This document shows positions 1 through 13,700 of a stretch of DNA of 64,000 nt, piece after piece. The notes beneath the pieces were generated by a model that had not been told where the DNA came from, did no database searches, and saw only the letters and a list, made by a program, of their open reading frames with translations. This DNA comes from Streptomyces parvus (lineage in GTDB: Bacteria > Actinomycetota > Actinomycetes > Streptomycetales > Streptomycetaceae). Within the stretch, counting starts at the first letter, position 1; each line of letters begins with the position of its first letter. Made by a program: the position numbers and the translations under genes. Location: the NCBI RefSeq assembly GCF_014648875.1, contig NZ_BMRY01000003.1, forward strand, positions 698,976-762,975, written 5' to 3'.

Positions 1-1
1 G

Positions 2-1726
2 CGCACCGCGCTGGAGGAGACGCTCGCGGGCCTCTTCGCCGAGGTGCTGGGGCGTGACTCCGTCGGCCTGGACGACAGCTTCTTCGGGCTCGGCGGGGAC
101 AGCATCGTCTCCATCCAGCTGGTGGCCCGTGCGCGGCGGCTCGGCCTGGCGCTCTCGCCCAAGGACGTGTTCGAGCTGAAGACCGTCGCCGCGCTGGCGG
201 CGGCGGTCGCCGAGGCGGCCCCGGAGCCCAGCGCCGGCCCCGACGGGGGTACCGGCCCCCTCCCGGCCACGCCGATCATGCGGTGGCTGGAGGACCGGGG
301 CGGTCCCGTCGACTCCTTCCACCAGTCCGTCCTGGTCCGGACGCCGCCCGAGCTCGGTGAACGCGAGCTGGCCGTCGCCCTCCAGACCCTGCTGGACCAC
401 CACGACGCGCTGCGGATGCGCCTGGACCGTCAAGGGCCCGGCGGCCGCTGGGCCTACGAGATCCCGGAGCGCGGCAGCGTACGGGCCCAGAAGCTGATCC
501 GCCGGGCCGACATCGCCGGACTGACCGGCGACGCGCTCCACGCGGCCGTCAGGTCGCAGGCCCGCGAGGCCTGGAAGCGGCTGGACCCGGAAGCCGGGGT
601 CATGGTCCAGGCGGTCTGGTTCGACGCCGGACCGCAGGAGACGGGCCGGCTCCTGATCGCCGCGCACCACCTGGTCGTGGACGGGGTCTCCTGGCAGATC
701 CTGCTGCCCGACCTGCGCACCGCCTGGGAGTCGGCGGCCGTCGGGAAGGACCCCGAACCGGAGCCGGTGGGCACCTCGTTGAAGAGCTGGGCCGAACTGC
801 TGGAGCGGCGCGCCGCCGCCCCGGCCGACGGCGAGGCCGCCCGCTGGGCCGAGGCGCTCCGGCTGCCCGCCCCCGCTCTGGCCGACCAGCCGCTGAACCC
901 GCGTACGGACACCGCCGTGGGAGCCCGCAAGTTCACCCAGGTGCTGCCCGCCGACCGCACCGAACGGCTGCTGGCCCAGGTGCCCGAGGTGCTCAACGCG
1001 AGCGTCCACGAGGCGCTGCTCACCGCCCTGGCGCTGGCGGCCGACAACTGGCGCCGCCGCCGCGGCCACGCACCGGGCGACGGAGTCCTGATCGACGTGG
1101 AGGGCCACGGCCGCCAGGACATCGCCGAGGGGGTGGACCTGTCGCGCACGGTGGGCTGGTTCACCACCATCCACCCGGTCCGCCTCGATCCCGGGGTCCG
1201 GGACTGGCAGGAGCTCTGGGAGGCGGGCCCCGAGGCGGGCAAGGCGCTCCGCACGGTCAAGGAGCAGGTGCGGGCCGTGCCCGACGGCGGCATCGGCTAC
1301 GGGCTGCTGCGGCATCTGAACCCGGAGACCGGGGCCCGGCTGGCCGGGCTCGCCCAGGCCCCGATGCTCTTCAACTACCTGGGACGCGAGGCCTCTTCCA
1401 CCGACGTGTGGGGTCCCGCGCCCGAGACCGAGGCGGTCCGCGCCGAGAGCGCGGATCTGCCGCTCTCCCATCTGCTGGAGATCAACGCCGTGGTCCGGGA
1501 CCACGTGGACGGCCCGCAGCTCGTCGCCGAGTGGACCTGGCCGGCCCGGGTGCTGTCGGTCGCGGACGTACGGGAGCTCGCGGAGGACTGGTTCCGCGCA
1601 CTGCGTGTCCTGACCGACCACGCCGAACAGCCCGGCACCGGCGGCTACGCGCCGTCCGACCTGGCACTGGTCGACCTTTCCCAAGACGAGATCGACGGCC
1701 TCGAAGCCGAGTGGAGGACGCTGTGA
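2..1726 (+). CDS. NRPS, C-terminal part only (PCP-E), 5' truncated by window edge
   Basis: The frame is open from base 2, so the start lies outside the window. Visible domains are a peptidyl carrier protein (GLGGDSIVS, phosphopantetheine Ser near residue 33 of the visible part) and an epimerization domain. The E domain has [20 protein letters not shown] and RTVGWFT, so it keeps the HHxxxDG core and the Glu-containing EGHGR motif and should be active. The protein ends in the charged tail typical of E-terminated NRPS subunits. The downstream subunit begins directly with a condensation domain of the kind that follows an E domain ([12 protein letters not shown]). This fits docking of this C terminus to the next protein and delivery of a D-configured aminoacyl or peptidyl chain. 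The stop codon overlaps the next start (TGATG). The A domain and any starter C domain must lie upstream, so the substrate cannot be read here. Confidence 0.95.
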   Translation, partial: RTALEETLAGLFAEVLGRDSVGLDDSFFGLGGDSIVSIQLVARARRLGLALSPKDVFELKTVAALAAAVAEAAPEPSAGPDGGTGPLPATPIMRWLEDRGGPVDSFHQSVLVRTPPELGERELAVALQTLLDHHDALRMRLDRQGPGGRWAYEIPERGSVRAQKLIRRADIAGLTGDALHAAVRSQAREAWKRLDPEAGVMVQAVWFDAGPQETGRLLIAAHHLVVDGVSWQILLPDLRTAWESAAVGKDPEPEPVGTSLKSWAELLERRAAAPADGEAARWAEALRLPAPALADQPLNPRTDTAVGARKFTQVLPADRTERLLAQVPEVLNASVHEALLTALALAADNWRRRRGHAPGDGVLIDVEGHGRQDIAEGVDLSRTVGWFTTIHPVRLDPGVRDWQELWEAGPEAGKALRTVKEQVRAVPDGGIGYGLLRHLNPETGARLAGLAQAPMLFNYLGREASSTDVWGPAPETEAVRAESADLPLSHLLEINAVVRDHVDGPQLVAEWTWPARVLSVADVRELAEDWFRALRVLTDHAEQPGTGGYAPSDLALVDLSQDEIDGLEAEWRTL

Positions 1727-4700
1727 TGACGAAGTCGGGCCCCGAGGACATTCTTCCGCTGTCCCCGCTCCAGGAAGGCCTGCTCTTCCACGCGCTGTAC
1801 GACGAGACCGGCAGCGACGTCTACACCGTGCAGGTGGTGCTCGACCTCGGCGGCCGGCTCGACGAGGACGTCCTGCGCGCCACCGCCGAGGCGCTGCTGC
1901 GCCGCCACGCCAACCTGCGCGTCGGCTTCCTGCACCCCAAGCAGAGCCGGCCCGTGCAGGTCGTCGCCCGGGAGGTCGAACTCCCCTGGGAGCGGACCGA
2001 CCTGCGCGCGCTGGGCGAGGAGGAGCGCGCGGCCGAGCTGGACCGTATCCAGGCCGCGGAGAAGGCCCACCGCTTCGACCTGGCGCGCCCCCCGCTGATG
2101 CGCTACCGGCTGGTGCGGCTCGCCGACGACGCGTACCGCCTGCTGTGCACCTTCCACCACATCCTGCTCGACGGCTGGTCGACCTCGGTGCTGCTCGGCG
2201 AACTCTTCGAGCTGTACGGGAAGGGCGCGGACGTCACCAGCCTCCCGCCGGTCACACCGTTCCGCGAGCACCTGGCCCATCTGGCACGGCGGGACAGCGC
2301 GGCCGCCGAGGAGGCGTGGCGGCAGGCGCTGGCCGGTATCGAGTCGCCGACCCGGCTCGTGCGCTCCGACCCGGCGCGGGCGGTCGTGCACCCCGAGCAG
2401 CTGGCCATCGAGCTGTCCGCCGGGGACACCGCGGCCCTTTCGGCGCGGCTGCGCGCCAACGACCTGACCTTCAGCAGCGCCGTGCACGGCTCCTGGGGCC
2501 TGTTGCTGTCCGTGCTGACCGGCAGTGAGGACGTCGTCTTCGGCACGGTCGTCTCCGGCCGCCCGCCCGAGACGCCGGGCGTCGAGCGCATGGTCGGCAT
2601 GCTGATCAACAGCCTGCCCGTCCGCGTACGTCTGCACGGCGGCGACTCGCTGGTGTCGGTGCTGGGGCGGCTCCAGAGCGAGCACCTGGAGATGATGCCC
2701 CACCAGTACACCGGGATGCGGGACATCCACCGGCTGTCCGGGCACGCCGAACTCTTCGACACCTACGTGGCGTTCGAGAACTTCCCCTTCGATCTCCAGA
2801 GCCTGCGGGACCTCGCCGGCGATCTGACCATCGACGGCTTCGACGTACTGGACGCCAACCACTACCCGCTGTGCCTGGTGTCGCACGTCTACGAGGGCAG
2901 CCTGCGGCTGGTCCTCAACTACCGGCCCGACCTGTTCGAGCGGGAGCAGGTGGAGGTCATCGGCGGCCGTCTGGTGCGGCTGCTCCAGGCGCTGATCGAG
3001 GACCCGGGGCGGGCGGTGTCCTCCCTCGACCTGCTGACCGGGAGCGAGCGGGCCGAGCTGGCCGCCGCGGCCGACGGCACCGTACGGCGGGAGACGTTCC
3101 CCGAGCTGTTCGCCGCGCAGGTCGCGCGGACCCCCGACGCGGTGGCCGTGGAGTCCGACGACGTGTCGTTGACCTACGCCGAACTGGACGCCCGTGCGGA
3201 GAGGCTGGCGGCCCGGCTCGCCGGCCTCGGCGTGGGGCCCGAGCAGGTCGTGGCCCTCGTGCTGGGGCGGTCGGTGGAGTCGGTCGTCGGCTCGCTCGCG
3301 GTGATGCGGGCGGGCGCGGCCTATCTGCCGGTGGACCCGGACTACCCGGCCGAACGCATCGGATTCGTGTTCTCCGACGCCCGCCCCGCCGCGGTCCTCA
3401 CCACCGCCGCCCACGCCGCCGTGGTGCCCGGGAGCGAGGGCATGTCCGTACTCGTGCTCGACGGCGACGGCGACGGCGACGGCGACCACGAGGGCGAGAC
3501 GCCGGCCGCCGCGGCGCCCGCGGGCCCCGCGTCCGTGGACAGCCCCGCCTACGTGATCTACACCTCCGGTTCCACCGGTGTGCCCAAGGGCGTCGTGGTG
3601 ACGCACTCCGGGCTGGCCGCGTTCGCCGCGACCGAGCGGGACCGGTTCGCCGTGACGGAGTCGAGCCGGATCCTGCAGTTCTCCTCGCCGAGCTTCGACG
3701 CGTCGGTGCTGGAGCTGTGCATGACCCTGACCGCCGGGGCCGCGCTGGTGGTTCCCGGACCGGCGCCGCTGGCGGGTGAGCCGCTGGCCGAGGTGATCGC
3801 GGACCGCCGGGTCACCCACGCGCTGATCCCGCCCGCCGCCCTCGCGAGCGTGCCGGTGAGGGGGCTCGACGGGTTCTCGTGCCTGATCGTGGGCGGCGAC
3901 GCGTGCTCGGCCGAGCTGGTCGAGCGGTGGGCCCCCGGGCGCCGCATGGTCAACGCCTACGGCCCCACCGAGTCCACGGTCGCCGTGTCGATCAGTGCCC
4001 CGCTGGAGCCGGCCGGCGGCGTGCCGCCCATCGGCACGCCGGTGCTCGGCACCCGCGCCTACGTTCTGGACGGATCGCTGCGCCTGGTCGCCCCCGGGGT
4101 GCCGGGTGAGCTGTATGTGGCGGGCCCCGGACTGGCGCGCGGCTATCTCCGGCGTGCCGCACTGACCTCGGAGCGGTTCGTCGCCGACCCGTTCGGCGCG
4201 CCGGGGGAGCGGATGTACCGGACCGGCGACGTCGTGCGCCGGCTGGACAACGGCGAGCTGGAGTTCGTCGGCCGCGCCGACGCCCAGGTCAAGGTGCGCG
4301 GCTTCCGGATCGAGCTGGGCGAGGTCGAGAGCGCCCTGGTCCGCGACGAGGGGGTGGACCAGGCGGCCGTGGTGGTGCACGAGGCCCAGCCCGGTGTGAA
4401 GCAGCTCGTCGCCTACGTCGTCCCCGCGGGCCCGGGTACGGTCCGGCCGCAGGCGCTTCGGGAGTCGGTCGCCGAACGGCTGCCCGACCACATGGTCCCG
4501 GCGCTCGTCGTCGAGCTGGACGCGCTGCCGCTGATGGTCAACGGCAAGCTGGACCGCAAGGCCCTTCCCGCTCCCGTGTTCGCCGTGAAGGAGGGGCGTG
4601 CCCCGGCCAACCCGCGCGAGGAGCTGCTGTGCACCCTCTTCGCCGAGGTCCTCGGGGTGCCGGAGGTCGGGGTCGACCAGAGCTTCTTCGAGCTCGGCGG

Positions 4701-7700
4701 CGACAGCATCGGCTCCATCCAGCTGATCAGCCGCGCCCGTAAGGCCGGCCTGCGCTTCAGCCCGCGCGACGTCTTCACCCACCGGACCGTCGAGGCGCTC
4801 GCCGCCGCTGCCAAGGAGGCGGCCGCCCCCGCCCGTCGCGCGCCCTCCGACGGGGTCGGCGGTGTCCCGCTGACCCCGATCATCCACTGGTTCAGCGAAC
4901 ACGGCGGCGACGTCACCCACTTCAACCAGTCGATGCCGCTGCCGACACCCGCCGGACTCGACTCGGCCCGGGTCGCCTCGGTGCTCCAGACCTTCCTCGA
5001 CCACCACGACGCGCTGCGGCTCCGGCTGACCCGTATCGAGGACATCGGGGAATGGACCCTGGAGGTCACCCCGCGCGGCACCGTGCCCGCCGAGGACTGC
5101 CTCCACCGGGTGGACGTCCAGGGCGTCGGCGCGGACGAACTCGCGGCCGTCCACCGCCGGGAGGCCGCCGCCGCACAGGCGAGGCTCGCCCCGGAGTCCG
5201 GCCGCATGGTCCAGGCCGTCTGGTTCGACGCCGGATCCGACCGGCCCGGCCGGCTGCTGCTGGTCATCCACCACCTGTCGGTCGACGGCGTCTCCTGGCG
5301 CATCCTGCTGCCCGAGGTCGCGGCGGCCCTGGAGGCCGCCGCCGAGGGAGCGCCGTTCACCCCCGAGCCGGTCGGCACGTCCTTCCGCCGGTGGGCCCAG
5401 CAGCTGACCGCGGCGGCCGGCGAACCGGACCGGATCCGCGAACTGCCGCTGTGGCGCGACATCCTGTCCGCACCGGATCCGCTGCTCACCGAACGCCCGC
5501 TCGACCAGGAACGCGACACCCTCGCCTCCGCCGGGCACCTGACCCTGCGCCTGCCGGCCGAGGTGACGGAACCGCTGCTGGGCCGGGTGCCCGCGGCCTT
5601 CAACGCGCAGATCAACGACGTGCTGCTCACCGCGCTCGCCGTCGCCGTCGCCGACTGGCGGCGCCGTCAGGGCCGCGGCGACGGCTCCTCCGTCCTGGTC
5701 GGCCTGGAGGGCCACGGCCGCGAGGAGATCGCCGAGGGCTCCGACCTGTCCCGTACCGTCGGCTGGTTCACCAGCCTGTATCCCGTACGTCTCGACCCCG
5801 GCGAGGCGCCCGCCGCCGAGCTCCTCAAGGGCGGCCCCGCCCTCACGTCCGCTCTCAAGGCGGTCAAGGAACAGCTGCGCGCCATCCCGGACAACGGGAT
5901 CGGCTACGGGCTGCTGCGCCACCTCAACCCGCGTACCGCCGTGACCCTCGCCAAGTTCGCCGAGCCGCAGATCGGGTTCAACTACCTCGGCCGCATCGGC
6001 GGCGACGACACCGAGGACGCCGGTCTGGGCGGCGGCGCCGACCCGACGACCCCGCTGCCGTACACGCTGGTCGTCAACGCGGTCACCGAGACCCACAACG
6101 ACACGCCCCGGCTCTCCGTGACCTGGTCCTGGCCGGGCGAACTGCTGGCCGATGCCGATGTCCAGGAGCTGGCGCAGGCGTGGTTCACGGCGCTGGAGGC
6201 GCTGGTCGCGCTCGCGGACCGGCCCGACGGCGGGGGCGGACTCGTCCCCTCCGATCTGCCGCTCGTGCCGCTCCCCCAGGCGGAGATCGACCGGCTGGAG
6301 CAGGCGCAGCCGCGGCTGGCCGACGTCCTGCCGCTCTCCCCGTTGCAGGAGGGGCTGCTCTTCCACACCGAGTACGACCAGCGGGCCGAGGACGTCTACA
6401 TCACCCGGCTCGCCGTGGACATCCGCGGTGACCTGGACACCGGTGCGCTCCGAGCCGCGGTGGCCGGACTGCTGCGCCGGCACGACAGCCTGCGTGCCGC
6501 GTTCCGTCACACGAGCGAGGGAACGCCCGTACAGCTCATCCCCGGCGAGGTCCGACTCCCGTGGTACCAGGCCGACTTGAGTGAACTGGACGAGGAGGAG
6601 CAGCGCACCCGGCTGGAGGCACTGCTGGTGCAGGAGAGGGCGCGCCGCTTCGACCCCCAGCAGCCCCCGCTGCTGCGCTTCACGCTGATACGTCTCGGCG
6701 CGGACAGCCACCGGCTGCTGGTCGCCGCCCACCATCTCCTGCTGGACGGCTGGTCGGCGCCGGTGCTCGCCGGTGAGCTCTTCGCCCTCTACGGCACGGC
6801 GGGCGACGACTCCGCGCTGCCGCCCGTCGTTCCGTACAAGGAGTATCTGAGCTGGCTGGCCGCGCAGGACGGATCGGCGGCCCGGGACGCCTGGCGTGAG
6901 GCGCTGGCCGGTATCGAGGAGCCGACCCTGGTCGCCCCCGCCGCCGGGGAGGCCGGGCCGAACCTGCCGGGCCGGATCGTCGACGAGCTGCCGGCCGAGC
7001 TGACCGCCGCCCTCACCGCCGTGGCCCGTACCCACGACCTCACCATGAACGCGGTGGTGCAGGGCGCCTGGGGGATCGTCCTCGCCGGGCTGACCGGCCG
7101 CGACGACGTGCTGTTCGGGGAGACGGTCTCGGGCCGTCCGCCGGAGCTCCCGGGCGTCGAGTCGATGGTCGGGCTGTTCAGCAACACCGTGCCCGTACGG
7201 GTGCGGATCGTCCCGGACCGCTCGGTCGTCGACACCCTCCGCACGGTCCAGGACCAGCGGGTGGGGCTCCTCGCGCACCACTACATCGGTCTGGCCGAAC
7301 TCCAGCAGATCGCGGGCCTGAACACGCTGTTCGACACCGCGGTGGTCTTCGAGAACTTCCCGGCGGGCCCCGGGGACCAGACCCTCGTGCACGGCCTCGC
7401 CCTGACCGACGTGGACACCAAGGGCGACAACCACTACCCGCTGGGCATGGTGGTGATGCAGGACGACGAGCGGATGACCCTCAACTGGTACTACCGCACC
7501 GACCTGCTCGACCCACGCCTCGTCCAGGCCGCCACCTCGCGGCTGCGCCGGGTACTGGAGACCGTCGCCGCCGCGCCGCAGACGCCCCTGGGCCGGCTCG
7601 ACCTGCTGGGCGAGGAGGAGAACTCGCGGCTGGAGGCCGACGTCAGCGGCCCCGAACTCCCCGCGACCCGGGCCGTCGTGCCCGAGCTGTTCCAGGCCCA

Positions 7701-10700
7701 GGCCGGGCGGACGCCCGACGCCGTGGCGCTGGCGCACGGTGACACCGAGCTGACCTACGCCGAGCTGAACCGGCGGGCCAACCGGCTGGCGCACACCCTG
7801 ATCGCCCGGGGCGCGGGCCCCGAGCGGCTGGTCGCGATCGCCATGGGGCGCTCGGCCGACCTCGTCGTCACCCTGCTGGCCGTCCTCAAGTCCGGCGCGG
7901 CCTACCTGCCCGTCGACCCCGCCCTGCCGCAGGAGCGCATCCGGCACCTGCTCGACGACGCTTCGGTGCAGCTGCTGGTGACGACCCGTGAGGTGGGCGC
8001 CGCCCTGCCGGCCACGGACGTCGCCCTGCTGGTGACCGACGACGCTGACACGGCGGCGGAGACCGCGCGGCGGAGCGACGACGACCCCGTCGACGGGGAC
8101 CGCACGGCACCGCTGTCGCCGGAGAACCCGGCGTACGTCATCTACACCTCCGGTTCCACCGGTCGCCCCAAGGGCGTCGTGGTCACGCACCGTTCGGTCG
8201 TCGACTACCTCGGCTGGACCCGGCTCTCCTACCCGGGCGCCGCGGGCGTCGCGATGCTCCACTCGCCGGTCTCCTTCGACCTGACCGTCACCGCCCTGTT
8301 CACCCCGCTGACACTCGGCGGCACCGTCATCGTCGCGGACCTGGAGGAGGACGACAGGCTCTCGGGCAGGCTCGCCCGGACCCCCTGCACCTTCATGAAG
8401 GCGACGCCCAGCCATCTGCCGCTGCTCGGCGCGCTGCCCGCCGCCTACTCGCCGGACACCGAGCTGCTGCTGGGCGGGGAGGCGCTGTTCGGCGAGGCGC
8501 TGACCGACTGGCGCGCACGCCACCCGGACGCGACCGTCTGGAACGTCTACGGGCCGACCGAGGCCACGGTCAACGTCACCGAGTACCGCGTCGGACCCGG
8601 CGTGGACCTCTCGGCGGGACCGGTCCCCATGGGGCGGCCCCAGGGCAACGTCCGGGCCTATGTCCTGGACGCGCTGCTGCGGCCCGCGCCGGCCGGGGTG
8701 CCGGGCGAGCTGTACGTCGCCGGGCCGTGCCTGGCCCGGGGCTACCTCGGCAGGGCCGCCCTGACCTCCGAGCGTTTCGTCGCCGACCCCTACGGACCGG
8801 CCGGCGGGCGGATGTACCGCACGGGCGACGTGGTCCGCCGGCAGGCGGACGGGAACCTCGTGTTCGTCGGCCGCGCCGACGACCAGGTGAAGGTGCGCGG
8901 CCACCGGATCGAGCTCGGCGAGGTGGCGGCCGCCGTGGCCGCCGTTCCCGACGTGGCCTCGCAGGCGGTCGTCGTGCGCGCCGGCCGGACGGACGGCGAC
9001 CGCCTGGTCGCGTACGTCACCGCGGCCGACGGAGCCGCGCTCAGCGGCCCGGCGGTGCGGGACCGGCTGGCCCTGGTGCTGCCCGAGTACATGGTGCCGG
9101 AGGCCGTCGTCGTCCTCGCGGAGCTGCCGCTGACCCCGAACGGCAAGCTGGACCGCAAGGCCCTGCCGGAGCCGGAGTTCACCGTGGCGGCCGCCGTCCG
9201 CGCCCCGCGCACCCCGCAGGAGGAGATCCTGTGCGGCCTGTTCGCCCAGGCGCTCGACGTGCCCGGGATCGGCGTCGACGACGACTTCTTCCAGCTCGGC
9301 GGCAACTCGCTGAGCGCGGTGCGGCTGCTCAGCCGGGTCCGTTCGGCCTTCGGCACGGACGTCGACGTACGAGCGGTCTTCGAGGCCCCGACCCCCGCGC
9401 GGCTGGCCGCCGTGCTGGGCACGGGCGGTTCCGCCCGGCCCGAGCCGACGGCGGGCCCGCGTCCGGCGGAGATCCCGCTGTCCTTCGCCCAGCTCCGCCT
9501 GTGGTTCCTCGACCGGCTGGAGGAGGGGCCCGGCGGAACGTACAACGTGCCCATCGCCATCCGGCTCAGCGGCGCCCTCGACCGGGACGCGCTGCGCGCC
9601 GCCGTGGGCGACGTCGTGGCACGCCACGAGGTGCTGCGCACCGTCTACCCGGACACCGGGGGCAAGCCGCGCCAGCAGGTTCTGGAGCCCGCCGACGCGA
9701 CCGTGCCGATGGAGTCCGTCCGGACGACGGAGACCGAGCTCGCCGGGGCTCTGCGCGCCGGCGCCCGCCGGGGCTTCGACCTGTCCCGCGAGATCCCGCT
9801 CGCCGCGACGCTGTTCGCGCTGTCGGACACGGAGCACGTGCTGCTCCTCACCGTGCACCACATCGCGACCGACGGCTGGTCGAACGCCCCGCTCGCCCGC
9901 GATCTGTCGAACGCGTACGTGGCCCGACAGGCCGGCCGTGCCCCGGAGTTCGCTCCGCTTCCCGTGCAGTACGCGGACTACACCCTCTGGCAGCGGGAGC
10001 TCCTCGGCGACGAGGCGGACCCGGACAGTGTGGCCGCGCGCCAGCTGGCCTTCTGGAAGGAGACCCTCGAAGGGTCTCCCGCCGAGCTGACGCTGCCTCT
10101 CGACCGGCCCCGGCCGGCCGAGATGTCCGCCGAGGGCGGCACCGTCGAGTTCGGTGTCGACGCCGAACTCCACGCCGCCCTCGCCGTCCTCGCGAGGACC
10201 CACCAGGTCAGCCTCTTCATGGTGGCGCAGGCGGCGCTCGCGGCGCTGCTGACCCGGCTCGGCTCCGGCACCGACATCCCCGTCGGGACCGCCACCGCGG
10301 GCCGCGGTGACGAGGCGCTCTCGGAACTGGTCGGATTCTTCGTCAACACGCTGGTCCTGCGCACCGACACCTCGGGCGACCCGGCCTTCACCGAACTGCT
10401 CGCCCGGGTCAGGAGGGCGGACCTGGCGGCCTACGCCCACCAGGACATCCCCTTCGACCGGGTCGCCGACGCGCTCAGCCCCGTACGGTCCACGGCCTTC
10501 ACCCCGCTGTTCCAGGTGTTCCTCGCCTTCCAGAACCACGCGGCCCCACGACTGGAGCTGCCCGGTCTCACGGTGAGCCCCTCGGACATCGAACTGACCG
10601 CCGCCAAGACCGACCTGGGCGTGGAGCTGACGGAGACCTTCGCCGAGGACGGCGCACCCGGCGGTCTGCGCGGCCAGGTCAGCTACCGCACCGACGTGTT

Positions 10701-13700
10701 CGACCGGAGCACCGTCGAGACGGTCGTGGCCCGCTTCGTCGCCCTGCTCGACGCCGTCGCCGCCGACCCGGGGCGTCCGCTCAGCCGGATCGACCTGCTG
10801 TCCGGACCCGAACTGCACCGGGTCCTGGAGGAGTGGAACGACACGGCCCGCGAGGTCGAGCCGGCGCCGTTCCCCGCGCTCTTCGAGGCCCAGGTGGCCG
10901 CTCACCCCGACCGGGTCGCGGTCATCGCAGGCGACACCCGGCTGACGTACGCCGAGCTCAACGCGCGCGCCAACCGGTGGGCGCACCACTTCATCGGCCG
11001 GGGCGTCGGCCCCGAGCAGCGGGTGGCCGTCGCCGTACCGCGGTCGCTGGACTGGCTCGCGGCGACCCTGGGCGTCCTCAAGGCGGGCGCCACCTACCTG
11101 CCCGTCGACCCCGGCTATCCGGCGAGCCGGATCGCCTTCATCGCCGAGGACTCCGCCCCCGTGCTGGTCCTCACCACCGAGGACGCGGAGATCCGGGCGG
11201 CCCTGCCCGCCGGGACGGAGGTGCGAGCCGTCGACGCGCCGGACGTCCGCGCCGAGGTGGACGCGGCCCCGGACACCGATCCCGGCGACACGGACCGTAC
11301 GGCTCCGCTCAGGGCGGGCCACCCGGCGTACGTGATCTACACCTCGGGTTCCACCGGCCGGCCCAAGGGCGTCGTGGTCACCCACCACGGCATCGCCGGC
11401 ATGGCGGGCGCGCACGCGGAGAACTTCGACATCGACGACGACAGCCGGGTGCTCCAGGCGGTCTCGCCGAGCTTCGACGTCTCGATGGCCGACCTCTCCA
11501 TGACCCTCCTCAGCGGGGCGACCCTGGTGCTGCCGGAAGGCAACCAGCAGCCCGCGGGCGGCGAACTGGCCGCACTCGTGGACCGGCACGAGGTCACCCA
11601 CCTCCAGATCACCGCCGGCGTGCTGGCCACGCTGCCCCGGGCCGAGCTGCCCACGCTGCGCACGCTCGCGGTCGGCGGCGAGGCGTGCCCGCCGGACCAG
11701 GTGGCCCGGTGGTCGCCGGGGCGCCGTCTGCTCAACGTGTACGGGCCGAGCGAGACCACCGTGTGCGCCACCATGAGCCGGCCCCAGTCCGGCGCGGTAC
11801 GCCCGCCCATCGGACTGCCGGTGTGGAACACCGCGGTGTACGTGCTCGACGACTTCCTGAAGCCGGTGCCCGTCGGGGTGGCCGGGGAGCTGTACATCGC
11901 CGGCGCCGGTCTGGCCCGCGGCTATCTGGGCCGTGCCGCGCTGACCTCGGAGCGCTTCGTGGCGCATCCGTTCGGCGCGCCGGGCGAGCGGTTCTACCGG
12001 ACCGGAGATGTCGTACGCCGGCTGGAGGACGGCCAGCTGGAGTTCGTCGGCCGCGCCGACGACCAGGTGAAGATCCGTGGATTCCGGATCGAGCTCGGCG
12101 AGATCGAGGCCGCGCTCATCACCCACCCGGACGTGGCCCACGCCGCGGTCACGGCGCACACCGACGGGTCCGGGCGCACCCGCCTCGCGGCCTGCGTGGT
12201 GGCGGGGGGCGCGAAGGAGCTGCCCGCCCGGACGCTCAGCGGCCACCTGGCGGAGCGGCTGCCCGAACACATGGTGCCCACCGCCTACACGACGCTGGCC
12301 GAACTGCCGCTGAACGCCAACGGCAAGGTCGACCGCAAGGCCCTGCCGGAGCCCGACTTCGGGGTCCGGCCGGACGGGCGCGGACCGCGCGACCCCAAGG
12401 AGACGCTGCTCTGCGAACTCGTCCGCGTGCTGCTCGGCGTCGAGCACGTGGGCATCGACGACAGCTTCTTCGAGCTGGGCGGCGACAGCATCGTCTCCAT
12501 CCAGCTGGTGAGCCGGGCGCGCGAGGAGGGACTCGAGTTCACCGCGGCCGACGTCCTGCGCCACCGCACGATCGAGGAGCTGGCCGCCGCGGCGGTCACC
12601 ATCGGCGAGGCGGACGGAGAACCCGCCGCCCTCGACGCGGGGACGGGCGAGGTCCTGCTCACCCCGGCCGTGCACGCGCTGCGCGAGCGCGGCGGCCCGG
12701 TCGGCCGGTCGGTCGCCACCGCGCTGCTGAGGCTGCCGGCCGTCGGCGACCCCACCACCCCGCACACCGTGCTCCAGACGCTCGTCGACCACCACGACGC
12801 CCTGCGGCTGAAGCTCACCCGCCGGGCCGGGAACCACGTGTGGGCCCTGGAGGTACGGCCTCGGGGCGAGGTGCGCGCCGAGTCACTGCTCACCCGGGTC
12901 GAAGTGCCGGACAGCGACCCGGCCACGTTCGCCGCGCTGCTGCCGGAGCACGAGGGCACCGCCGTCGCGTCCGTCGCACCGGAAGAGGGCGTGGTGTTCC
13001 GGGCCGTCTGGTTCGACGGCGGCCCGACCGGGGAGCACCACCTGCTCCTGGCCGCGCACACCCTGGCCGCCGACACCGCCTCCTGGCACATTCTCACGTC
13101 GGACCTGCACACGGCGTGGGAGGCCGTGACCGCGGGAGCGGCCCCGAGGCTGCCCCGGGTGACCACGAGCTACCGGGAGTGGGCCGAGGGCCGCGCGGCC
13201 GCCGCCGCCGCTCCGGAGCTCATCGACGAACTCGACGCGTGGACACGGATGCTCGGGGCGGACACCGCCCCGCTCACCGGCCGGCCGCTGGATCCGCGAC
13301 GCGACACCACGGGCGCCGTACGCGACATGGAACTGGCCTTCTCCACGGCGGAGTCCCGGGAGCTGCTGACGGAGGTGCCGGAGCGCTTCTCCACCGGCAC
13401 CGAGGAGGTGCTGCTCGGGGCGTTCGCGGCCGCCGTGGAACAGTGGCGCGCGGAACGGGGCCTGGACACCGGGAAGGGTGTACTGGTCGGCCTGGAGGCG
13501 GACGGCCGGACCGGGGCCCACCCCGGAGCGGACCTGTCGCGCACCCTGGGCCGGTTCACGTCCGTCCACCCGGTGCGCATCGGTCACGCCGACTCGGCCG
13601 ACGACGGGCAGGACGGCCAGGTCTCCGCGGGCGCCCTGCTGAAGCGGGTCAAGGAGCAGTTGGCGGACGTACCCGGCGACGGCCTCGGCCACGGGCTGCT

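Noticed and set aside
1408..1725. Extension of the second NRPS upstream to 1408
   Set aside because: The first hundred codons overlap the E domain of the preceding NRPS and have no NRPS similarity. The ATG at 1726 with GAGG upstream starts the protein at its C domain, like the next subunit.
1645..12837. Very long open frame on the minus strand (about 3700 codons) opposite the second NRPS gene
   Set aside because: It is the antisense shadow of a GC-rich coding sequence. Its translation is low-complexity, rich in Gly, Arg, Gln, Val and His, with no domain motif, while the plus strand has continuous NRPS motifs.
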